Assembly: GCF_047495875.1 (NCBI RefSeq)
Contig: NC_092463.1
Location: 25,409,224-25,473,223, forward strand
DNA length: 64,000 bases
Source: Pithys albifrons albifrons
Taxonomy: Eukaryota > Chordata > Aves > Passeriformes > Thamnophilidae
Reading direction: 5' to 3'
Numbering within the stretch: the stretch's first letter is position 1; each line of letters begins with the position of its first letter. Under the pieces are notes generated by a model. It saw only the letters and a program-made list of their open reading frames with translations, was not told the DNA's origin and searched no databases. Of the stretch, positions 39,183 through 48,900 are shown piece after piece. A program made the position numbers and the translations under genes.

Positions 39183-40232
39183 TGTGATGGGCTGACACTG
39201 GCTGGAATCCAGGTGCCCACCAAAGCCACTCTGTCACTCCCCTCCTCAGATGGACAGAGGAGAGAAAAATTTAACAAAAGGCTCATGGATTGAGATAAAG
39301 ACAGGGAGAGATATCTCGCTAATTTCCATCATGGACAAAACATACTTGACTCAGGGAAATTGGTTTAATTTCTTGCCAATCAAATCAGAGAAAAGTAATG
39401 AGAAATAAAACTAAATTTTAAAACAACTTCCCCCCAACCCCTGTGCTTTCCTGGGCTTAACTTTACTTGCAGTTTTCCCTCCCTCCTCCTCCTCAGTAGA
39501 GCAGGGGGACAGGAACGTGGTTTACGGTCAGTTCACCATGTCTCTGCCACTCCTTTCTCCACAGGGTAAGGACTCCTCACGCTCTTCCCCAGCTCCAGCA
39601 TGGGATTCCCCCACACAGGAGACAATCCACATGAAGTTCAGCATGATTCCTTCCCACAGGCTACAGTTCCTCATGAACTGCTCTATCATGAGTCCCTTCT
39701 CCTCAGGAACAGACTTGCCCCAGTGTGGGACCCCCACAGGCTCACAGGTCCTGACAGTACACCTGCTGCAGCATGGGCTCCTCTCCACAGGTTGAGAGGA
39801 CCTGCCAGCAACCTGGTACAGCACAGGCTTCCCACAGGGCCACAGCCTCCTTTGGGCACATGGGCTGCATGTGGGTATCTGTTCCACTGTGGATATCCAC
39901 GGTCTGCAGAGGCACATCCTCCCTCATCATGATCTTTCCCATGAGCTGCAAGGGAATCTCTGCTCTGGTGGCTGGAGCACTTCCTCCTCCTCCTTCTCCA
40001 CTGACCTTGGTGTCTGCAGTTGTTCCTTTCACATATTCTAACTCCTCTCTCCAGTTTCCACATTCTTAACTCTCTTATCCCAGAAGTGCTCAGCCTTGGC
40101 CAGCAGTGGATCCATCTTGGAGCTGGCTGGCATCAGCTCTGTTGGACACGAAGGAAGCTTCTAGCAGCTTCTCACAGAAGCTCCCCCCATGCCTCCCCTG
40201 CTAAAATCCCCTTGCCACACAAACTCAACACA
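39183..40232 (+). mobile_element. About 1-kb solo-type avian ERV LTR with internal modules
   Basis: Begins TGTGATGGGCTGACACTGG and ends CAAACTCAACACA (TG...CA form). The interior follows a well-spread bird LTR: CACTCCCCTCCTCAGATGGA, CAATCAAATCAGAGAAAAGT, GAGAAATAAAACTAAATTTT, then a run of related units carrying 'cagcatggg...cacagg' and 'ccttcccacagg', and CACTGACCTTGGTGTCTGCA toward the end. No gag/pol/env is attached. I see no convincing target-site duplication. Open frames inside (for example 39528-39917 minus) come from the GC-rich modules and are not genes. Orientation is taken from the TG/CA ends and is less certain than identity. Confidence 0.87.
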
Positions 40233-42813
40233 CATATAAACTATTTTCAAAATTCTAATACATAATATTCTTTAATATACCAAAGGTCACTACTCTGCAG
40301 AAACTGTAAGTTTGCATTTAACCCTGTCCTTAAAAGACAAAAGTTCACATCAAGAATCAGCATGGAAAACAGAAGCCTGCTGTTATGGTTTCTGTATCAT
40401 GGTTCCTGAAGTTAGCAGGGAGCATGCCAACTACTCTATCACTTAAGAAAACAGTGGATGAAAGCAGCAGAGATTCACCTTAACAAATGAGCATTCACAG
40501 TGGTTTTTTCTATAGCTGTATCTGTTCTGCAAATAAAAGGTCAACATTGTTCCTCTTACCCCTTCAAAACCATTCTCCATTGAAAGGAAAAGGCAAAATG
40601 CAGCAATCATACTTCCAGGATTATCTGTCAGTTGCAACATTAACCTGTAGTTAAATCTGTCAATAGACAGCAGCCCACAAGGGTTGTTTGTTTATATTAA
40701 AGGTAAGTTTCAAAACCTCTCTTGCCCATATAGGATGACAGATGTAAAAGTGAAAAGAAGCTTCTGCACAGATTTGGGAGATCTGCACCAAAGTTAGCAT
40801 CAAGTCAGATAAACAATTTATAGTTTACAAACACTCTGCTATCAGCATGCAGCCATTAACATGCACATCTACTCTGCCGTATGTCTGGCAGACTAAAAGG
40901 GAGATAGCAAAAATCTCTTAGGGTATCTCTCAACTTCACATGACTAATTTTACACAAAACTGTAGGATGCCCTCCCCTTTCACCCTCAGCCCATGTGTGC
41001 CTTCTGTCTATAAATTCAAGTGAATAATTTATTGATTCTTTCGACAGAGATTAACCAAACCCATACTTTTGTTCCTCCCCTTAACCCTTCTAGCAAGCCA
41101 TGAAAACTTTCTTACTTTTTTACTAAGTTACGCTCAAAAACTGAAAACCCCACAAACTGCAAAAAGCTAGATGTCAGCCATGGGGCATCAGCACCATACT
41201 CCTATTTCCGCTAGTAATACAATGTGTTTTGCTGGAAGAGAAATACTAAGCTTGACAACTGCTTTGTTTCTTACTGATCAAGAAAAGGGTGTAACACCAT
41301 AATAAAGCATTTCTAACTTAGCATCATCTAGAATGACTTCTAACAAGCAGGGAGATAGATTAACAGAATACAAAGAAAAGCAACATTTCCTTTTCCAAAG
41401 CAGGCCAACTAATAATAAAAAGATAAATTAAATGAATCCAGAAACAAAACAAACAAACAAAAAGGCAAGAGGACTAGCTAGTTATGTCAAAACTGGGGAT
41501 GAGATTTTTAAAATTTCATTTGTTACCCACTACTATTGGACAGAGCAGTCCCCATTACAAACTGTGTTGGGAATCATCCTTGCAGTATTACTGTAAGGAA
41601 CCTGTAATAACAACAAAAACCAGTAGCAGCAGCTGTCCCTGTATTGTCAAATCCTGTACATAATTTTATCTCCCAGCCCCTCTCTTCACTTTTCATGCTG
41701 CAACCAAAACCACAAGTAACCCCTCCTTAGCTGGACAGGCAAAACAAGTTTATCACATTCAAGAGCCTGAAATCAGTGCTAATCCCTGTACCACTGACAA
41801 GCCAGAAGAGCTCGTAAGCTGTCACATCGATGGTAGCACAGCTCTGTCTCACGTCTCATACAGCTGAAGGACCTTGCCACGAATGACACTTTGCATACTA
41901 AACAGCAAAATAAAACAGAAAGAGAATAACCACATAACACAGCATGTTAAACTGGTATGACACAGTTTTAGCTCTTGTTAAACCCCACAAGACACATAAG
42001 TTGGTGCCATAATGTATTTAAATAAAAAAAATAGTCCAAATCTGGTTGCTTCAAGTTAAACCAAAGATGTACATTCCCGGAGCAAAACTAGTCAAGTACA
42101 GGTGCTCAAGGACAGGTACCAGAACAAGGCACGCACATCACTGCACTTCACTAAGACCCACAGGTTCTAGAACCTCAGAGTTTGCAGCTCTGAGATCTGC
42201 TGAGCAAGAACCACATTGCTGTGGTTAACCGACTTTTTTTTTCACGACTAGGGCACTGCAATTTAAGACTGTTCTAATGGTAGCTAACGCTTGCTGGAAT
42301 ATTAAAAAAAGACACCATGGCCCTCTGAATTCCCAAACTCGGGCTGAACAAACACCTACAGCAACCCAGCTCCAGCTACCTCAAACCTCTGAAACTACAC
42401 CTAAACCCAGTTGTAGCTGTTCATGGACAAACATCGGAGGGCATGTGGTTTCAGATAAAACAGGCCTTCGGGTACACTTTCTGAATTTTTTTTCTCCAAA
42501 CACGGAGAAACCGTAGCCTTTTTCTCAAATGAAACAGTCCTTCACAACACCATCAGGAATTCTGATTAGTAGAAAACTGAGGTATGCAACTCATTGGGAC
42601 TTCCCACGCAGCTTTTTAAAAAGTCACAAATATTTTCAAAAAGGCACAAACTTTATTTTGGCAAGATTTTTTACGAGTTTTTTTCCCCTTTTCTACTGTA
42701 ATGCTGAGTATCCTCCACGCTTTTTTCTCGCCTGACACTGAAGATCCCTCGGCCTGTCCAAGCCCCTTTGCCAGCGCTGCCCCCTCCCGGCAGGCGGCAG
42801 CCCTCCCGTCCGT
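40233..42813. other. MIPOL1 intron 1, promoter-proximal part
   Basis: AT-rich intron shifting to GC-rich from about 42.7 kb. No repeat family or exon recognised, apart from an AAAC-rich patch near 41.45 kb. Confidence 0.5.
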
Positions 42814-42899
42814 TCCCTCCCCTCCCCTCCCCTCCCCTCCCCTCCCCTCCCCTCCCCTCCCCTCCCCTCCCCTCCCCTCCCCTCCCCTCCCCTCCCCTC
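42814..42899. repeat. Uninterrupted (CCCCT)17 pentanucleotide tract
   Basis: T occurs at strict 5-base spacing from 42818 to 42898 with only C between. On the minus strand, which is the MIPOL1 sense strand, this is (AGGGG)17. It begins about 365 nt downstream of the exon 1 donor, inside the first intron and at the edge of the CpG island. Runs of G4 separated by single A are classical G-quadruplex-forming sequence. Length is probably variable between individuals. Confidence 0.97.
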
Positions 42900-43263
42900 T
42901 GAGATTCTGGGATTCCCTCCCAATCGCGCATCCCAGCACGGGAAACTTCGCTGCCCGTATTTCCAGCTCCGGAGCGGGGGGTAAATCAGGCAAGCCGGGG
43001 AGCCCGACGGCCACGGGGAGGCAGCATTAACCCAGCCCGGGGTCTGCCACGGCACACGCGGCCGGTCAGCGGAGCAAGGGCCCGGCGGCGGCGCGGACCG
43101 AGGGGCGGAGGAGGCGGAGGCCGCCGGGGCCGCTGGTCCGTGGGGAGGCGCCGAGGGCAGAGCGGCCCCTCCTAACGCCGCCTCGGCGGGACGCGACGCC
43201 GCTGCCCAGCCCCGCCGCGGGGGATGGGGCGAGTCGCTCCCCCGCGCGCCGCGGGCCCGTTAC

Positions 43264-43420
43264 CTGCGCGCTCCGGCCCCGCCGCCGCCGCCACCACAAA
43301 GCCGCGAGGGGCGGGCGGAGGGGCGGGCGCGCGCCCGCCGCCCCCGGGAGCGCGCAGCGGCGGCGCCGCGGCCCGAGGGCGGGGCGAGCCCGCGGGGCTG
43401 GGCCGGGGCCGGGGCCCGCC
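43264..43420 (-). other. MIPOL1: MIPOL1 exon 1 (non-coding), 5' limit uncertain
   Basis: The 3' end is set by GCGCGCAG|GTAACGG at 43264/43263. Upstream on the minus strand are GGCTTTGTGGTGGCGG and a GGC-triplet run. No ATG occurs on the minus strand between 43264 and 43560, so the exon is untranslated unless transcription starts beyond 43609. The 5' limit given is a guess. It leaves one base in the only long open frame. Confidence 0.6.
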
Positions 43421-43473
43421 TGCCGGCGGGGAGGGCGGGGCGGGGCCGGGAAAGGTGCGGGCCCCGGAAAGTT

Positions 43474-43509
43474 GCGGGCCCCGAGGGTGTGGCGGGCCCC
43501 GAGGGTGTG
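43474..43509. repeat. 18-bp perfect tandem duplication in CpG island
   Basis: Two identical copies of an 18-bp unit containing GGGCCCCGAGGGTGTG, next to a third partial GCGGGGC. It lies in or just upstream of the MIPOL1 start region. Confidence 0.85.
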
Positions 43510-43600
43510 GCGGGGCCGGGCGTATCCCCTGACCGGGCAGTTGTTTCCTTTCCGGGGTGTTAGCATTGCGGTGCTGCCCAGGCACGAAATTCCCCACTAA

Positions 43601-44940
43601 GGGACGCATTAACTACAAATGGAGAGACAGACCCTGCCAGGGATATCGAGGAGAATGTAGTGGTGCCAAAGTACTGGTTTGGGAAGAGGCCATATGGATA
43701 CGGGATTAAGCCGAGGAGTTCTTTATGAAATCTGCACAAGTGGGAAGGTTGCCCTTTGCGGGGAAAGAAAGGGGTAGATGGAGACTTAAGGAAGATTTGC
43801 CACAGATATATATAAAAGAGACTGTCAGCAGGAAAAACGAATTGTGTTGAGGTGCACAGATCTGAGGTTTGAATATTGTGAGACAAACTTAATAGTTTCC
43901 TAACAAGATCAGAGGTTGTTTTCTTTTAAGGAGCAGGTGTTATACTACTCTGTAAACATCTATGTAACTTACATGGATTCTGACCGTTATTTTTCAGTTT
44001 GTTCATGCAAACATTCTTTTTGTTGCAGTTGACACCTTCTGCAGAAAACATTTTTAAGTGACCAGTTCCTGCACTCTCTGATCAACTCGAAATTATCTTT
44101 GGTGTGGAACTACTGTAGCAAGGCCACCTTAATACTGTATTTGCTATTTGTACCAAGGGGAGACCTGCACCTCTGGAACTTAAAAGTAGCTTCAGCATCT
44201 GCTTTTTGATGATACGGAGCACTGGAGACCTGATGATCCTGGACTATTTATTGAGCAGCAGTCTCAAAGAGCCAAACCAAGGGAACTAAGGCAAATGCTA
44301 ATGAAACACTGGAGTTGAGATTTTAATTACTTAAAGGTCAGCACATTCCAGGTTTATTAATTTAAGGGAGTTATTCTGTATTCCCACAGCAATCCCCACT
44401 CAGCTCTTCCATAGATCAAAAAAATTACATTACTTTTTGATTTGCTGATGCATGCAAATGATACAACCCAATGTTATTCCTGAGTATTATGCCCTTTTGC
44501 AACCAGGGTCTTGGTCTTTAAACACTTTATCGACACTTCTCTGTTTATTTTCTATGTTTCCATCTTTTTCAGTAGCAATAAATCTGTTGCTTTTCTCTAA
44601 TCTTTGTTCTACATTACAAAAGGCTACATTTCCTTTAAAGCCTGAAACCTCTATTCAGTGAGCAACATTTGTTGCTAAACTATCACAAAACAATTGCAGT
44701 CACTCTGCAAACTACCGTATCGGAGTACTGGTATGGCTGAACTGTCTTATCCTTCAGTCGTGCTGCCTCTGTGAATAATCCCACGCTGTCCCCCGCGTTG
44801 TGCTCTGTCATCTTCTGGAAAAGTAGTTTGGGCTTGCTGAAAGCAGTGCTTGGGGCCGTCAGCACTGGTGCTGTTGTCCCAGAACTTCAAGCCCATGCCA
44901 TGGCATCGTTTTATTTACTAAGATGGTCCAACAGGCCCCA
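43601..44940. promoter_or_regulatory. Intergenic spacer between two divergent promoters
   Basis: About 1.3 kb of ordinary AT/GC balance separating the two CpG islands. No exon or repeat recognised. It belongs to the shared upstream region of both genes. The frame at 43560-43886 minus is unsupported. Confidence 0.55.
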
Positions 44941-45910
44941 GCCGTGGTGGGGAGCAGGACTGAAGTGTGCGCTGTATGGCACCAGCCCCGGGCGGGAGGA
45001 CACGGCCCGAGCCCGAGGGGGTGACCAGCCCTGCCTTCCCCCGCCGGCTCCCCGACAGCCGCCAAAGCCTCGCTCCCCGCCCCAGCCGGGGCTCTCCCAG
45101 CGCCAGCCGCCCCGGCTCTGCCCTGAGGGCAGGCTGCCGTCTGCCCCGCTGGAAGAGCCCGGAGAGCCCTTTTCCCCCTGCGATGGGCAGTCCGCGCCGC
45201 TGCCCGGGGCCGCCCTCTGCCCGCCGCCTGTCAAAGGCCGCCGATGGCCCCGGCGCCCCCGCCCCCGGCGTTCGGCCCCCCCTGCCGCCCGCAGATAACC
45301 CGGCTCCGCCGCCCCCCCGGCTCCCGCCCAGCGCGAACTCGGCCCCTTCTCGGCAGCCGCTTTCCAGGCGCCGGCTGCCGCTCGTCGCCGCCGCGGCTGG
45401 GTCAAGGATGGCTCGGCAGCGCGGGGGTTTTCTGCAGGAGGCCTCTCACCAAGTCGTCGCCGGAGGCTCGGCGGGTGAGTGGGCGCGTTCCTCCTGGGCG
45501 GGAAGGGCCCGTCCGTCCCCCGCCGGCGCTCCGCCAAGTTGGGGCGCAGAGGCAGGCGCGCTGTCCGGGCGGCGCAGCGGCGGCGGGGAACGGCCCGGAG
45601 CAGCGGCAGCTCCTCCCCCGTCGCGCGGGGCGGGCGGGCCCCGCTGGCGGCCCCCGCTGGCGGCCCACGGCTCCCCGGGGGCCCGGAGGCGGCTTCTGTA
45701 GCGGTGCTCGGGCCCTCGAGAGGGGCGAAGGGGCTGAAGGGCGCTTCTCCCGCTGCACGGGGTATCTGCGCGGCGCACGCCCCGCAGCCCCGCGTGATAA
45801 GCGCGGCAGGCGCGCCCCCTGCAACGGCTCGCGGGGCTGGACCGCTCCCGGGAGCGAGCGCACAGCCGGCATGCGCCTGCGGGACAGACAATGTGGCTCC
45901 CCTCCCCAGG
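44941..45910 (+). promoter_or_regulatory. SLC25A21: CpG island, SLC25A21 promoter and first exon
   Basis: About 1 kb of dense CpG sequence that contains SLC25A21 exon 1 and runs some 400 bp into intron 1. GC boxes are present (for example GGGCGGGAAGG near 45499 and GGGGCGGGCGGGCC near 45627). Long overlapping frames on both strands (up to 338 codons) are a product of stop-poor GC-rich DNA. I see no TATA box. The start site is probably 50-250 bp upstream of 45408. Confidence 0.8.
45408..45474 (+). CDS. SLC25A21: SLC25A21 exon 1, mitochondrial 2-oxodicarboxylate carrier
   Basis: SLC25A21 sits in the mitochondrial inner membrane and exchanges 2-oxoadipate and 2-oxoglutarate-type oxodicarboxylates, linking lysine and tryptophan breakdown to the mitochondrial matrix. 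This exon encodes 22 residues starting MARQRGG and ending EASHQVVAGGSA, plus one base (G) before GTGAGT. Human SLC25A21, as recalled, has EASRQIVAGGSAG at the same place, followed by the first transmembrane helix and the PLDVVKTR carrier signature. The match, the phase-1 junction that supplies the next Gly, and the strong donor make this a secure call. The start context is good (A at -3, G at +4). The first seven residues differ from human, as expected for the variable N-terminus. Exon 2 (the LVEICLMHPLDVV region) was looked for and not found, so intron 1 exceeds 18.5 kb. The gene is divergent from MIPOL1. Confidence 0.9.
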
Positions 45911-48900
45911 TGCCTTCCCCGTGCCACTCTCTCCTTGCGTTATAGGGAAACCGATGCAGGGCTACTGTGTTTCAGTGGGTTTTTTTAGATACTTTTAGGA
46001 ATGTCAAGGTTGCTAGTTCATCACTTTATTTGCACTGCAAACTATAAATGTCAAAACGGTACATTTCTGTTTAGCAGTGAGAGCATTGCTGGTTATTTTT
46101 TTCAGATTTTTTACCTAAATCGAAGTACATCTGAAGTATTTAAGTCAGACCATAATTTAGGGGATTTTTACACAATATCCTGCTCTTTCAGTGTATATAT
46201 GCATATCCTGTTAATATTTCAACTATATAGTGTGTTTTTGAGTGTTCTTTAGTGTTTCTTGAGTTCTAATGGTGTTTGTCATATGTTTTACATGAAAGAG
46301 GAAAGCTGCATTGTAATGCTTCAGTGTAATGTCTGCAAGGAAAAGTCTTCTGTGGCTGACGCCTGTGTGGCTGTGACACTACATATGAACTGGTCTTTTA
46401 TTTTCAGCCTTCTGCTGTGGAAGAGATGTAATAGTAGAAGTGAAGAAGTCTTCTCTCTTGATCCTTCCAGTGTATTGTATGACTGTTTATGTAGCTCTTC
46501 TGCAGCCTTCAAAATTCTAAAGCTTTTTTAGATTCTGCTTAGTACCACTCCGCTATTCCTTTAGGAGAGAAGGAAGGTTTAATCTGTCCTAGACTGTTGA
46601 AGACCCTTCATATCTGAAGCGATACTGAAGTGTTTTGTCCCCAGATGTTTTCCAAGATGACAGATTTATCTGCCCACAGCAGTGGGCCTGTGCCTTAGTG
46701 ATTCAGATTGATCTAATGCAGTATCTTACCATCCTCTGGCAGTAGCCTGTTTTTGTTACGGGCTCTCTTTTCCTCTTGTAAGAACAGACTGTCCAACACA
46801 CCAGAAAGAAAAATGACATTTAGATAAACACAAAGTGTTACAGAAAGACCAGAATTGGAAGAAGAGTGTGTTTGAGGGTGATACAGAGAAAGACAGAATG
46901 AAAAATATTTGCTGATGTGGTAGGCATAAATTTTAAGGTGAAAAACCTCTCAACTCAGGGACAACTGATCTGTACTTAACTCAAAAAGTATATTGCAAGA
47001 AGCCTGTTGTATCTAGTCCAGAGGCGTAATACTAAAGATGCTTGCATCCTTTTGCTTAGTCTCTTGTCAGGCAGGCAGATTCCTTAAGTCCATTGCTACC
47101 CTTAAATATGTACAGAAATTTCTACTCACTGGCTTTTAAATAAACCAAAACCGACTGTTCCTTAAGTCTGAAAAACATTAAAATTGTACCAGAGGGATTG
47201 TTAGATGTGGGAGTTCTAAGGTGTTAGAGGGAGATGTCTCAAACTTGAAGATTTGCTTGACAGATGGTTAAAACTCTATGGTGTCTTCCTGCTAATGTAT
47301 AGAAAAGGCAGAAGAGGAAGGCTGTAGCTTTGAGATCTTCAGTCTAAACGTTACATTTCTCAGTCAAGAGTGGATCCAACATGAGAAGGTGGAAGCAGAA
47401 AAAAAAAAGGATGGAGGGCATGAGTTGTTGACAGTGAACTTAGTATTTCATTCTAGTGAGGGATTTGGTTGCCTGACCTTAGTTTCCCAGTATTACTTTG
47501 ACCACCCAATATTGCTTTTGGCTGCCGCTGCAGAAGGACATAGGACTCTTGTAGGTGCTTTGTTGTGTTTCCTGGCCATGTGAACCTCATGGACATCCTG
47601 GAGTGGCTTTGCTGTCTTACTGCAACCTAGTATTTAGAAGGAAACTGAAAAAAACCCCAATCATTGTTAGTTAAGCACAAGAAACATGTGAAGCTGTTTC
47701 TAATAAAAATGTTGAGAGCTGGAATCTGTCAAAAAACAGATAAGAATGTAGTGACATAGTTGGGAATGAATGACACAGCCCAATAGATGTAATTGAAGGG
47801 TCAGAAATAACTTTCTGCATAAGTTAAATGAGAGATTATTTAGCATCTGCATGTCTGATGCAAAAGGATCTGATAAGAAGTAATTCTGCTAGGTCGAGTG
47901 GAAAATTGGTACATAAGCCTAAACTGTCGGAACAGGAAGAAAGGGATTTTTTGATGCCTTAGGAAGATGACAGGACTTGTTCATGGACTTAATAAAGACA
48001 GGGCTAAAGGAAAGGAGGAAATCAAGCGTGACCCCTAGTCTACAGGACTGATAAAATGAAAGATACTGGCATGCTGAAGGAAGGAGAAAGGATTCAGTGT
48101 TTTAAAGGAAAATAACTAAACATACAGTTGGCTGTCATAGGTGTTTCTAAGTTAAAGATAAACTTTAATGTCTCTCCACTGTAAGTGAACTGTAAAACTC
48201 AAGTATGACAGATCTCATGCATACTTTGTCTGCAGCAAGGGATGCATCTGCTTTCGTGTGGCTTGTAATCTGACTTCATGTGAAATGGAAAGCTCTGCTT
48301 CCTGAGGGTGAAATAAATCTTATATACCTACAAAATCTTACTTGGTCTTGGCTTATGTTCGTTCTGCTAGCATTGTTTGCTCCTGTCTTTCAGATTCCTG
48401 AATGTAGGTTAAAAGCATAATTGAAAATACTTGGGTTTATTTGCTTGTCTGAGTAAAGAACAAGACTCTGATTAAAATGTAATTGGGACACTTTGTAAGT
48501 TCAGGCCCTTCTAGTACAGTGAACTTCAGGCATATTCTTATTCTCTAGTGGTTAATTAGTAAGCTAAGGCATGTGTGGAATTTATAGTAAAACATTAAAC
48601 AGAAAATAAACTTTCTAAACTGTAAGAATCACTGTGAAAAGAATAACGGGAGAATCTCTGATTACCTTAGATTTATAGCAATTCTTCAAGAGGTTATTTG
48701 AGATGTTCAGTCAATGCAGGGTTCAAATCACAAGAAGAATTGTTTCTCTAATCCACACGGATCAAAAAAATCCTTGTTTTGTCTGCATGTACGGAAAAGG
48801 CAGAACTTAAAACAATGGTGTTGCATACAAACTCGATGGATATTTCTTTCCTAACAAAGAGGAATTGAATAATGCAAAGTATGTTATGTGATACCCAGAT

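Larger units (their letters stand above)
1..43264 (-). other. MIPOL1: MIPOL1 5' part (introns and leader exons), partial gene
   Basis: MIPOL1 (mirror-image polydactyly 1) encodes a largely coiled-coil protein of about 440 residues in human; its biochemical role is not well defined. The span is assigned from three things seen here: a splice donor in a CpG island at 43264, an exon holding an ATG-MENLSK start at 12564-12643, and divergent placement next to SLC25A21, as in human 14q13. The coiled-coil body is not in the window, so most coding exons must lie to the left of position 1. The interior is intron with interspersed repeats. The true transcription start is probably a few hundred bases upstream of 43264. 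Gene identity is fairly secure from synteny plus the start motif; the exact exon set is not. Confidence 0.72.
42900..43600 (-). promoter_or_regulatory. MIPOL1: CpG island, MIPOL1 promoter and first exon
   Basis: Very GC-rich and CpG-dense, in sharp contrast to the flanks. Several GGGCGG-type Sp1 boxes occur (43310-43330, 43378-43386, 43432-43442). There is no TATA box in the expected place, which fits a housekeeping CpG promoter. A minus-strand donor (GCAG|GTAACG) at 43264 shows the direction of transcription. The start site cannot be fixed by eye and is most likely between 43300 and 43560. Confidence 0.8.

Noticed and set aside
39517..40265. Cluster of overlapping frames of 78-129 codons
   Set aside because: They all lie in the GC-rich modules of the 39.2 kb LTR and match no protein.
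42616..43055. Frames of repeated Gly-Gly-Glu-Gly-Arg or Pro-Leu-Pro-Ser-Pro
   Set aside because: They are direct translations of the (CCCCT)17 simple repeat.
44911..45945. Long frames (338, 244, 233, 169 and 156 codons) on both strands near 45 kb
   Set aside because: They are stop-poor frames in a CpG island, of Pro/Arg/Ala/Gly-rich composition, overlapping in several frames. Only the 22-residue SLC25A21 exon inside one of them has real support.
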